Below, one piece after another: positions 1 through 6,751 of a DNA stretch of 7,752 nt. A model generated the notes under the pieces. It was not told the DNA's origin and searched no databases. It saw only the letters and a program-made list of their open reading frames with translations. Each line of letters starts with the position of its first letter. Within the stretch, counting starts at the first letter, position 1. A program made the translations under genes and the position numbers. The DNA comes from an uncultured bacterium (GTDB taxonomy: Bacteria; Bacillota; Clostridia; Oscillospirales; Butyricicoccaceae), in contig CAJMOV010000085.1 in the NCBI GenBank assembly GCA_905215125.1, forward strand, positions 1 through 7,752. The letters run 5' to 3'.

Positions 1-1602
1 CGCGCGCGTGCCATGGGCGAGGCGGCTCGAGCCCGCATTATCGAAGCGGGAGACGCTGCTCCGGCCGCACTGCCCCTGCTTGGCGGCGCACAGCGGGGCC
101 GTCCGGGTGAAGAGCTCATCCACCAGGCGGCGGACGAGTTGCGCCGGGGGTTTGACGACCTGAACGGCGGGTTTGGCGCAGCGCCGAAATTCCCGATGCC
201 GCACAATTTGCTATTCCTGCTGCGCTTTGCTCATATGCAGGGCGACAGAGACGCTTTGTATATGGCAGAAAGGACGCTAACGCAGATGCTGCGCGGCGGC
301 ATTATGGATCATATCGGCGGCGGGTTTTCCCGATATTCTGTCGACGACCGTTGGTTGGTACCCCATTTTGAAAAGATGCTATATGATAATGCGCTGATGG
401 CCTACGCCTATCTTGAAGCCTATGATGATACAGGGAACGAGCAATATAAACAGGTAGCGGCAGAAACGCTCGATTACGTCCTGCGCGAGCTGACCGGCCC
501 GGACGGCGAGTTTTATTGCGGGCAGGATGCTGATAGCGACGGCGTAGAGGGAAAGTATTATACCTTTACACAAAAAGAAATCCATGAGATCCTCGGTGAA
601 CGGGATGCAGAAGAATATTGCAGGCGGTTCGACATTACAGAGCAGGGCAGCTTTGAAGGTAAAAGCATCCCTAACCTTCTGCGCTGCAAAGCCTGGGAAG
701 AGGAAAGCGCTGAAATGCGCGCGGCCCGGAAAAGCCTGTATGATTACCGACTGGCCCGGACGCAGCTGCACACTGATGATAAGGTGCTGACCGCTTGGAA
801 TGCGCTGATGATAACGGCCATGGCAAAAGGATACCGTACCTTGGGTGACGCACGTTATCTTCGCGCAGCGCGGCGGGCGCGCGCCTTTATCGCCGAGCGA
901 TTGACCGACGACGAAGGTCGGCTTTTCCTTCGATGGCGGGCTGGACAGAAGGCGAGCAAAGGCCAGCTGGACGATTACGCTTTTCTGACCTGGGCGTTGA
1001 TAGAGCTTTATGAGACGACATTTGACACCCAGTACCTTCGTGACGCTGAACGCGCCGCGCTTTGGATGTATGAGCTTTTCCTACGGGAGGAGGGCGGCTT
1101 TTATATGACCCCCGCCGATGGGGAAAGTCTCATCAGCCGGCCCTGCGAATGGCATGACGGCGCGATGCCGTCCGGCAATTCTGTTGCAGCGCTAGCGCTT
1201 GTAAAGCTATCTAACTTAACGGGGGAAAGGGCATGGATGCAGCGCGCAGAGCGCCAGATGTCCGATGCTGCGGGCGCTATGGCTCATTATCCATCGGGGT
1301 ATTGCTTCTCTCTGCTTGCCATGATGGAATTCCTGGCGCCCCCGCGCCATGTCGTATGCTGTCTGTCAGAAGGCATGCCGGAAGGACTGAAGCCCCTGCT
1401 GTTCCGATACAGGACTCAGGCCGTCGTTAAAACGACAGGCAATGCAGAAGAGCTGGGGCTTCTGCTTCCGATGACACGCAATTATGCCGTTCCGGAAAGT
1501 GGGGAGAGCTACTATGTCTGTGAGGCGGGCCGCTGCCGCGCGCCAGTCAGGCATCTTGAGGGACTGGAAGGGCTCTTGCGGGAAAAACGGGATGCAATAT
1601 AG
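1..1602 (+). CDS. Thioredoxin-domain protein of the DUF255/YyaL (SPATA20-like) family, 5' end outside the window
   Basis: The frame is open from the first base, so the gene very probably begins upstream. Family members are about 650-700 residues: an N-terminal thioredoxin-like domain, then a large alpha/alpha-barrel resembling glycan epimerases or glycosidases. Only the linker and barrel are here (about 533 residues). Family signatures in order: GGFGAAPKFPMP (nt 169-204), GGGFSRYS followed by WLVPHFEKMLYDNA (nt 316-393), DADSDGVEGKYY (nt 526-561), FEGKSIPNL (nt 652-678), DDKVLTAWNALM (nt 775-810; most relatives I recall have WNG where this has WNA), LDDYAFL (nt 967-987) and DGAMPSGNSVAA (nt 1156-1191). 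The exact biochemical role of the family is not established; it is presumed cytoplasmic because no signal or membrane segment is visible. The ATG at 13 lies in the linker with no visible ribosome binding site, so I do not take it as the start. The TAG stop is followed at once by a strong terminator, so the gene ends its transcript. Confidence 0.93.
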   Translation, partial: RARAMGEAARARIIEAGDAAPAALPLLGGAQRGRPGEELIHQAADELRRGFDDLNGGFGAAPKFPMPHNLLFLLRFAHMQGDRDALYMAERTLTQMLRGGIMDHIGGGFSRYSVDDRWLVPHFEKMLYDNALMAYAYLEAYDDTGNEQYKQVAAETLDYVLRELTGPDGEFYCGQDADSDGVEGKYYTFTQKEIHEILGERDAEEYCRRFDITEQGSFEGKSIPNLLRCKAWEEESAEMRAARKSLYDYRLARTQLHTDDKVLTAWNALMITAMAKGYRTLGDARYLRAARRARAFIAERLTDDEGRLFLRWRAGQKASKGQLDDYAFLTWALIELYETTFDTQYLRDAERAALWMYELFLREEGGFYMTPADGESLISRPCEWHDGAMPSGNSVAALALVKLSNLTGERAWMQRAERQMSDAAGAMAHYPSGYCFSLLAMMEFLAPPRHVVCCLSEGMPEGLKPLLFRYRTQAVVKTTGNAEELGLLLPMTRNYAVPESGESYYVCEAGRCRAPVRHLEGLEGLLREKRDAI

Positions 1603-1632
1603 AAATGCAGCCGCACAAGCGGCTGCATTTTT
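1603..1632 (+). terminator. Intrinsic terminator after the DUF255 gene
   Basis: A perfect 12-bp stem (1603-1614 with 1619-1630) closes on the four-base loop ACAA and ends in a T run (1628-1632). It starts directly after the TAG stop. It lies between convergent genes; on the minus strand the stem is followed only by CTATATT, so it may stop ypeB transcripts as well, but less efficiently. Confidence 0.93.
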
Positions 1633-1649
1633 ATAGGCAGGGTTCGATA

Positions 1650-2960
1650 TCACATGGTCAGCGTTCCGTTTTCGTCCTCCAGCAGCAGCAGGATGTTTTC
1701 TTCGACGCCGGTCTGGGCATTGATATAAACGATGGCGTGCATACCGTCGGACGTCTTGCAGATGAACTCATGGCAAAGCAGCTCATATTTTCCTTCAGTT
1801 GGGATAACGGCTAGCCCGCTGGACAAAACGGTCAGAGAGGGATCAACCTGTGCCCTGGCGTCGTCGGCAGAAAAAGCTGCTTCCTCAAGCGTACGCTGCT
1901 TGTGCGACATGACATAGCCGCGCGATTCAAAGCCGATGATGCTGCCGTCGTCTAGCGCGACGGAGACCTTGACCAGATCGGGATAAATAGTGACGCCGTC
2001 TTGCACAGAACAGAAATTAATGGTAATCATTCCCTCAAACAGGGTATGGTAGCTTTCTTTCATGTTGGCATAGCCGTGCTCCTGCAAAAAAGCGGCGGCG
2101 CGTGCGACGCCTTCTTCACTTGACAGGGTGGCTTGGCCGAGATCGCGGTATAAGGACATGCGGTAGACTATCCCGCCCGAGCGGGACACGTCGACGCTGA
2201 CTCCTGAAGGGGAGGAAAAGCTGTAGCAGGGGATGCTCCCCTCTCCCTTATAGTCAAGCGTCAGCTCGCCCTGCGGCACGGCGCAGAAAGCGGCGGCCGA
2301 TGCACGGGCCTCGTCTTCGCTGACCTCGGCCTTGCCTTCCAGCATGGCGGGGGTCTGTTGGTCGAGATGCTGGGAAAAGGGGCCGTCGTAGATGAGAGTG
2401 GCATATTCGGGGAATTCCTGTTCAACGGTGCTGAAGGAGGAAGCAAGAGCGGCGTCCCCCGTACCGTCATAGGTCAGCTCACCGGCGTCCAGACGGGCCT
2501 TGAGAAGCGTAAGCTCGCCTGTCAGCGACTGCGCGGTGTCGCACAGCGACGTCAGCGCTTCCTTTTGCTCCGGGGTAACCGACTGCCCGCGCGACGCGCT
2601 GCGCAGCAGGGAATATGCGTAATCGCCGGTACGGGCGATAAAGGTCTGGGTGTTCTCCAGCCCGCCGTCTGCTGCGGGCAGAAGTGAAAGGGCGCTTTTG
2701 GCCGTTTCCGACTGACGCCAGATTTGCGCCGACAGGGTGGATACGGTGGAGGGCGACGCCGTATAGCGGATCTTTTGCAGAGCGGCGTCTAGGTTGGACA
2801 GGCTGTCAAGCAGCTCGGAATAAGCCTTTTCCTGGGAAAGGGAGATGGTCGTTTCATACCGTTCGGCCCGCGCAGCATAGTACAGGGTGCTGCCGGCCAG
2901 GATAAGGCACAGCGCCAGGGAAAAACTGGCAAGATGGGTGAAAAAGCGTCGGTCTTTCAT
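1650..2960 (-). CDS. ypeB: Germination protein YpeB
   Basis: YpeB is a spore protein which in Bacillus is needed for stable deposition of the cortex-lytic enzyme SleB and is itself processed during germination. The 436 residues are close to the usual length of about 450. An N-terminal membrane anchor spans residues about 10-30. A helical N-terminal domain follows, carrying the family marks IWRQ (80-83), LEN (101-103) and GDYAYS (112-117). The C-terminal half consists of PepSY-type repeats, and the end (YINAQTG ... ENGTLTM) matches the family closely. The ATG at 2960 has an AAAGGG ribosome binding site about 8 bases upstream. No sleB lies beside it: upstream is a divergent aminotransferase gene and downstream a convergent DUF255 gene. 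Expression in the developing forespore is expected from the family; a weak matching promoter candidate is described under findings. The family assignment is secure; function in this organism is inferred. Confidence 0.95.
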   Translation of the reverse strand: MKDRRFFTHLASFSLALCLILAGSTLYYAARAERYETTISLSQEKAYSELLDSLSNLDAALQKIRYTASPSTVSTLSAQIWRQSETAKSALSLLPAADGGLENTQTFIARTGDYAYSLLRSASRGQSVTPEQKEALTSLCDTAQSLTGELTLLKARLDAGELTYDGTGDAALASSFSTVEQEFPEYATLIYDGPFSQHLDQQTPAMLEGKAEVSEDEARASAAAFCAVPQGELTLDYKGEGSIPCYSFSSPSGVSVDVSRSGGIVYRMSLYRDLGQATLSSEEGVARAAAFLQEHGYANMKESYHTLFEGMITINFCSVQDGVTIYPDLVKVSVALDDGSIIGFESRGYVMSHKQRTLEEAAFSADDARAQVDPSLTVLSSGLAVIPTEGKYELLCHEFICKTSDGMHAIVYINAQTGVEENILLLLEDENGTLTM

Positions 2961-3054
2961 ACTGGATGCCCTTTCTTTGCGTTTAAATTTGGCTTGATGA
3001 ACACATTTTTCGCAAAATATTTACATTTATTCCACGCCGCGGCACAGCCAGCGC

Positions 3055-3083
3055 TTGCCCTTTTGCGGCAGATATGGTAATAT
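3055..3083 (+). promoter_or_regulatory. Housekeeping-type promoter for the aminotransferase gene
   Basis: A -35 element TTGCCC (3055-3060) and a -10 element TAATAT (3078-3083) are separated by exactly 17 bases. A TGG extended -10 (3075-3077) directly precedes the -10. The predicted transcript start is near 3090, giving a leader of about 40 bases before the ATG at 3130. Each hexamer matches the consensus at four of six positions; the spacing and the TG extension make the match credible. Confidence 0.6.
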
Positions 3084-3115
3084 GGCAATGTGTGTTGTGA
3101 ATCAAATCACTTTTG

Positions 3116-3123
3116 AAAGGGAG
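3116..3123 (+). promoter_or_regulatory. Ribosome binding site that decides the aminotransferase start
   Basis: AAAGGGAG lies six bases before the ATG at 3130. A longer in-frame reading would begin at a TTG at 3055, but that codon is part of the -35 element and has no ribosome binding site. The site at 3116 therefore fixes the start at 3130. Confidence 0.8.
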
Positions 3124-3129
3124 AGATTC

Positions 3130-4326
3130 ATGCAGTACCATTTTTCTGAGCGGATGCTTAACCTGAAGCCTTCGGTCATCCGTGAAATTCTGAAAAGCGT
3201 AACCCCGGATATGATCGCTTTCGCAGCGGGCAACCCGTCAACCGATACCTTTCCCATTGAAGAAATGGGGGCCATCGCGGCCGACTTGTTTGCAGACAAA
3301 AGCCGCATTGCCGGCATTTTGCAGTACGGCGTGTCGGAAGGGTACGCCCCCCTGCGCAAGATATGCTTTGATCGCATGCGGAGCAAGTACTTAACGGGTG
3401 GCGATGGGGATGATATCCTCATCACCAGCGGCGGCCAGCAGGCCATAGATCTTTTTACCAAGGCGATGGTCAACCCGGGAGACACCGTTATCGTCGAAGG
3501 GCCCAGCTTTATCGGCTCGCTCAACACCTTCCGCACCTATGAGGCCAATCTCGTGGCCGTCCCCATGCAGCCGGACGGCATGGATCTCGATGAGCTTGAG
3601 CTGCGGCTTAGAACCGAAAAGAACGTCAAGTTCATTTATATTATCTCTACCTTCCAAAACCCTTCGGGCTATACGACCAGCCTGGAAAAGCGGAGGGCCA
3701 TCCTGGAGCTTGCCGAAAAGTACGACGTGCTTATTCTGGAAGACAACCCCTATTTCGAGCTGCGGTATGAAGGGGAATATGTCCCCAACATCAAAAGCCT
3801 GGATGCCGCAGGCCGCGTTTTGTACTGCGGCAGCTATTCCAAGATTTTGTCGGCCGGTATTCGGCTGGGCTACGCCATTGGCGCAAAAGACGTCATTTCC
3901 AAAATGGTCATCGGCAAGCAGGCGACCGATGTACACACCAACCTGTTTTTCCAGGTTGTGGCGGCCGAGTTCATGACACGTTACGACCTTGACGCGCATA
4001 TCGAAAGGGCACGCGGCATCTACCGCGCAAAGCGCGACGTCATGCTGTCCTGTCTGGAGAAAAAGCTGCCGAAGGAAGTGACGTTCTCTCGTCCGCAGGG
4101 CGGGCTTTTCGTCTGGCTGGATTTGCCGGAGGGCAGCGACGGCAAGGCTCTCGCCGCCCTGACGGTGCAGCAGAGGGTATCCATTGTGCCGGGCAACTGC
4201 TTTATGGTTGAGGATGAAAAGGTCAGCTGCGGCGTGCGGCTCAATTTCTCTATGCCCAGCGTCGAGCAGATCGAAAAAGGCACGGATATTCTCGCCGCAT
4301 GTGTAAAACAGTACCTGGGGCGTTAA
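3130..4326 (+). CDS. PLP-dependent class I aminotransferase (GntR/MocR-related, 2-aminoadipate/aromatic type)
   Basis: A 398-residue cytoplasmic enzyme that would move an amino group between an amino acid and a 2-oxo acid. It opens with FSERMLNLKPSVIREIL, a typical start for stand-alone relatives of the MocR aminotransferase domain; no DNA-binding domain is attached. Visible fold-type I elements: SGGQQAID, which holds the cofactor phosphate; FQNPSG with Asn177; LEDNPYFELRY with Asp205 (pyridine nitrogen) and Tyr208; SYSKILSAGIRLGY with the Schiff-base Lys238; and Arg370 in GVRLNFS, expected to bind the substrate carboxylate. The closest characterised types are LysN-like 2-aminoadipate and aromatic or branched-chain aminotransferases; substrate cannot be read from the sequence. 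It appears to be transcribed alone, from its own promoter upstream to a hairpin downstream. It is divergent from ypeB, with no evident functional link. Confidence 0.94.
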   Translation: MQYHFSERMLNLKPSVIREILKSVTPDMIAFAAGNPSTDTFPIEEMGAIAADLFADKSRIAGILQYGVSEGYAPLRKICFDRMRSKYLTGGDGDDILITSGGQQAIDLFTKAMVNPGDTVIVEGPSFIGSLNTFRTYEANLVAVPMQPDGMDLDELELRLRTEKNVKFIYIISTFQNPSGYTTSLEKRRAILELAEKYDVLILEDNPYFELRYEGEYVPNIKSLDAAGRVLYCGSYSKILSAGIRLGYAIGAKDVISKMVIGKQATDVHTNLFFQVVAAEFMTRYDLDAHIERARGIYRAKRDVMLSCLEKKLPKEVTFSRPQGGLFVWLDLPEGSDGKALAALTVQQRVSIVPGNCFMVEDEKVSCGVRLNFSMPSVEQIEKGTDILAACVKQYLGR

Positions 4327-4349
4327 ACTAAACCTGAGCCAACCCGCCG

Positions 4350-4380
4350 ATGCTCCGCGCGGCCGCGCCGCGCGGGGCAT
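4350..4380 (+). terminator. G+C-rich hairpin, possible terminator of the aminotransferase gene
   Basis: A 13-bp stem (4350-4362 with 4368-4380, one T-G wobble) encloses the five-base loop CCGCG, starting 23 bases after the stop codon. The stem is very stable, but no T run follows (TGGACACTTTATA), so it is not a textbook intrinsic terminator. It may instead act as a 3'-end stabiliser, a pause site or a partial attenuator ahead of the envelope genes. The rest of the 137-base gap holds only a weak promoter-like TGGACA (4381-4386) without a convincing -10. Confidence 0.45.
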
Positions 4381-4463
4381 TGGACACTTTATACCACATC
4401 GCGCAGTTAAAACGCAGCACGGGCGGGCGTCAAGCCGGCCCCGTGGCAAGGCAGGGATAAAGA

Positions 4464-5591
4464 ATGCTTATTGACAACAGTTTGATGCTGACGGCCCTTT
4501 TCGCCTTTGTACTGGCACTGGCCATTTCCTTTGGGGCGACGCCGGCCGTCAAGATTCTGGCCAAGCACTTCGGCGCAGTTGACGTGCCCAAGGACAACCG
4601 GCGGATGCACAAGGTCCCTATCCCGCGCATGGGCGGCCTGGCTATTTTCCTTGGCTTTATCGTCAGCGTTTTGATGTTCGGCCATCTGGACGCCCAGATG
4701 AACGCGATTTTGCTTGGCGCCGTTCTCATTGTCATCCTGGGTATACTGGACGATAAGATGGCGCTGCCTCCTTCGGTCAAGTTTGCGGGGCAGATCGTCG
4801 CGGCGCTCATCCCGGTGCTCAACGGCGTTGACATCGAGCGCTTTACTAACCCCTTTTCCGACGGGGGATATTTTTCGCTTGGTATTTTCGCCATCCCTGT
4901 CACAGTAATCTGGATTGTCGGCCTGACAAACGCCGTCAATTTTATCGACGGACTAGACGGGCTGGCCGTCGGCGTTTCCTCCATTGCGTCCATTACCATG
5001 TTCACCATCGCCGTTTTGGTGTCGGAAAACTACGTCGCCATTGTAATGGCGGCGCTGGCGGGGGCCTGCATCGGCTTTATGCCCTATAATATGAACCCGG
5101 CCAAAATTTTTATGGGAGACACCGGTTCGATGTTTCTCGGCTACATCCTGGCAACCATGTCCATCCAGGGACTGTTCAAATTTTATGCGGTCGTTTCCTT
5201 CGCCGTTCCCTTTATCATGCTCGGCCTGCCCATCTTTGACACCGCCTTTGCCATTATCCGCAGGCTGATGAAGGGGCAAAGCCCCCTGAAGGCCGACCGA
5301 GGACATGTCCACCACAGGCTGATAGACATGGGATTTGACCAGAAGCAGTCGGTCGCCATTTTGTATGTTCTCAGCGTTATCCTGGGCCTGTCGGCCGTGC
5401 TGCTGACGACAAGCGGCGAGGTCAAGATCATCATCCTTGCCGTTACCGTACTGCTTGCCGTCGTCATCGGCATGAGCATCACGGCCTATGATCAGCACAG
5501 CGAGCAGAAAAAGGAAGAGGCGGCCGGGCAGGAAAAGCGGCAGCAGATACCGTCGGATGGAGAAAAGGAGGGGCAGGATGAGCAAAATTAA
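4464..5591 (+). CDS. tagO: Undecaprenyl-phosphate GlcNAc-1-phosphate transferase (TagO/WecA type)
   Basis: An integral membrane enzyme of the MraY/WecA superfamily. It would transfer GlcNAc-1-phosphate from UDP-GlcNAc to undecaprenyl phosphate on the cytoplasmic face, the first committed step of teichoic-acid linkage-unit or related glycopolymer synthesis. Family motifs are complete: HKVPIPRMGG (49-58); LDDK with Asp96 and Asp97 (Mg and substrate); NFIDGLDG (159-166) with Asp162 and Asp165; FMGDTGS with Asp219; and the soluble-loop histidine motif ADRGHVHHRL (277-286). About ten or eleven hydrophobic segments are visible, then a charged cytoplasmic tail of about 35 residues rich in Glu, Gln and Lys. 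At 375 residues it is of normal length. The ATG at 4464 has a modest CAGGG site seven bases upstream. The last 14 bases overlap the next gene. MraY itself is unlikely because the histidine motif and the 2-epimerase neighbour are of WecA/TagO type. Confidence 0.94.
   Translation: MLIDNSLMLTALFAFVLALAISFGATPAVKILAKHFGAVDVPKDNRRMHKVPIPRMGGLAIFLGFIVSVLMFGHLDAQMNAILLGAVLIVILGILDDKMALPPSVKFAGQIVAALIPVLNGVDIERFTNPFSDGGYFSLGIFAIPVTVIWIVGLTNAVNFIDGLDGLAVGVSSIASITMFTIAVLVSENYVAIVMAALAGACIGFMPYNMNPAKIFMGDTGSMFLGYILATMSIQGLFKFYAVVSFAVPFIMLGLPIFDTAFAIIRRLMKGQSPLKADRGHVHHRLIDMGFDQKQSVAILYVLSVILGLSAVLLTTSGEVKIIILAVTVLLAVVIGMSITAYDQHSEQKKEEAAGQEKRQQIPSDGEKEGQDEQN
5566..5571 (+). promoter_or_regulatory. Shine-Dalgarno site for the epimerase, inside the end of the tagO gene
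   Basis: AGGAGG sits six bases before the ATG at 5578. Family alignment supports this start (MSKIKVMSIFGTRPE): upstream in-frame residues are the out-of-frame reading of the charged tail of the previous protein. The arrangement favours coupled translation of the two genes. Confidence 0.85.
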
Positions 5592-6729
5592 GGTCATGTC
5601 CATTTTCGGCACCCGGCCGGAAGCTATCAAAATGGCCCCGCTGGTGCGCGCCATGGCGGAGACGGATGAGATAGAGTCGCAGGTCTGCGTCACGGCGCAG
5701 CACCGGGAAATGCTCGACCAGGTGCTGTCCGCCTTTTCCATCGATCCCCAGTATGATCTGGACATCATGCAGCCCAGGCAGACGCTGCCGCAGATCACCG
5801 TCCGGGCCCTGACAGGGCTGGAAGAGGTGTTAAGCCAGGCGCGGCCCGACCTTGTTCTGGTCCACGGCGACACGACGACCACCTTTACAGCGGCGCTGGC
5901 TGCTTTTTACTGCCGCATACCTGTCGGCCATGTAGAAGCGGGCTTGCGCAGCCATGACAAATTTTCCCCTTATCCTGAAGAAATCAACCGCCGTCTTAGC
6001 GGCGTTTTGGCAGATCTTCACTTTGCGCCCACAGCGCAGAACGCTGAAAACCTGCGCCGCGAAGGGGTCGGCAGCAATATTTTTATTGTAGGCAACACGG
6101 TTATCGATGCGTTGAACACTACGGTGCGCGGCAATTATTGTTTTGAATTGGACGAGCTCAACCATCTGCCCTACGGCCAACGCCGCATTGTCCTGCTGAC
6201 GGCTCACCGCAGGGAGAATTACGGTGAGCCGATGGAAAACATTGTCCAGGCCGTGCGTGAGCTGGCGCTTCGTTACCCCGACGCAATCTTCATTGACCCG
6301 CTGCATCTCAGCCCTTATGTGCAGGAGACGGTGCGCAGCGCGCTGGGCAGTCTGTCCAACGTCCGGCTTGTCCCGCCGCTCGGCGTTTTGGATATGCACA
6401 ACCTGATGGCCCGCTGCCATCTGGTGATGACCGACTCCGGCGGATTGCAGGAGGAAGCGCCCGCACTTGGAAAGCCGGTGCTTGTCCTGCGCCGCGAGAC
6501 GGAACGGCCGGAGGCGGTCGCCGCCGGCACGGTCAAGCTAGCTGGCGTAAAAAAAGACGGCATTGTCGCCGCCGCCGTCCGCCTTATGGACGATTCCGCG
6601 GCGTATCAGGAAATGGCCCGTGCCGCCAACCCATATGGCGACGGCAGGGCGTGCCGCCGGATCACGCAGGATATTTTGTACCACTTCGACTTGTCCGACC
6701 TGCCAGCTGAGGATTTTTCTCCGCGCTGA
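5578..6729 (+). CDS. wecB: Non-hydrolysing UDP-N-acetylglucosamine 2-epimerase
   Basis: A 383-residue cytoplasmic enzyme (WecB/MnaA family) interconverting UDP-GlcNAc and UDP-ManNAc. Family marks in order: GTRPEAIKMAP (11-21), TAQHREMLDQ (39-48), HGDTTTTF with Asp98, HVEAGLRS with Glu120, PEEINRR with Glu134/Glu135, GNTVIDAL, TAHRREN with His210, TDSGGLQEEAP (285-295) and the NPYGDG end motif. Two normally conserved places differ: the usual YPVHxNP is here DPLHLSP (His243 retained), and RDTTERPE reads RRETERPE. The catalytic acidic residues and His210 are intact, so the enzyme is probably active. The gene overlaps tagO by 14 bases. UDP-ManNAc is the donor for the second step of wall-teichoic-acid linkage synthesis, so the pairing is functionally sensible, although no tagA-like second transferase lies in the window. 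Confidence 0.95.
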   Translation: MSKIKVMSIFGTRPEAIKMAPLVRAMAETDEIESQVCVTAQHREMLDQVLSAFSIDPQYDLDIMQPRQTLPQITVRALTGLEEVLSQARPDLVLVHGDTTTTFTAALAAFYCRIPVGHVEAGLRSHDKFSPYPEEINRRLSGVLADLHFAPTAQNAENLRREGVGSNIFIVGNTVIDALNTTVRGNYCFELDELNHLPYGQRRIVLLTAHRRENYGEPMENIVQAVRELALRYPDAIFIDPLHLSPYVQETVRSALGSLSNVRLVPPLGVLDMHNLMARCHLVMTDSGGLQEEAPALGKPVLVLRRETERPEAVAAGTVKLAGVKKDGIVAAAVRLMDDSAAYQEMARAANPYGDGRACRRITQDILYHFDLSDLPAEDFSPR

Positions 6730-6751
6730 CAGGAGGAAAAGGGGGAGAAGG

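Noticed and set aside
4381..4412. Possible tagO promoter with -35 TGGACA (4381-4386)
   Set aside because: The -35 is good (five of six), but at 16-19 bases only CAGTTAAAA is present, which is a poor -10. Not strong enough to list.
3391..4449. A 352-codon open frame on the minus strand opposite the aminotransferase
   Set aside because: It is a mirror of a G+C-rich real gene: the plus strand has complete aminotransferase motifs, and the antisense translation shows no family features, has odd composition, and no fitting ribosome binding site was seen.
5488..5577. Upstream extension of the epimerase by 30 residues
   Set aside because: The added residues are a frame-shifted reading of the charged tail of the previous protein; the ATG at 5578 has AGGAGG six bases away and gives the family N-terminus.
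4953..5882. A 309-codon open frame on the minus strand across the tagO/wecB junction
   Set aside because: It spans two genes whose motifs on the plus strand are unmistakable; its His/Asp/Gly-rich translation is typical of an antisense shadow.
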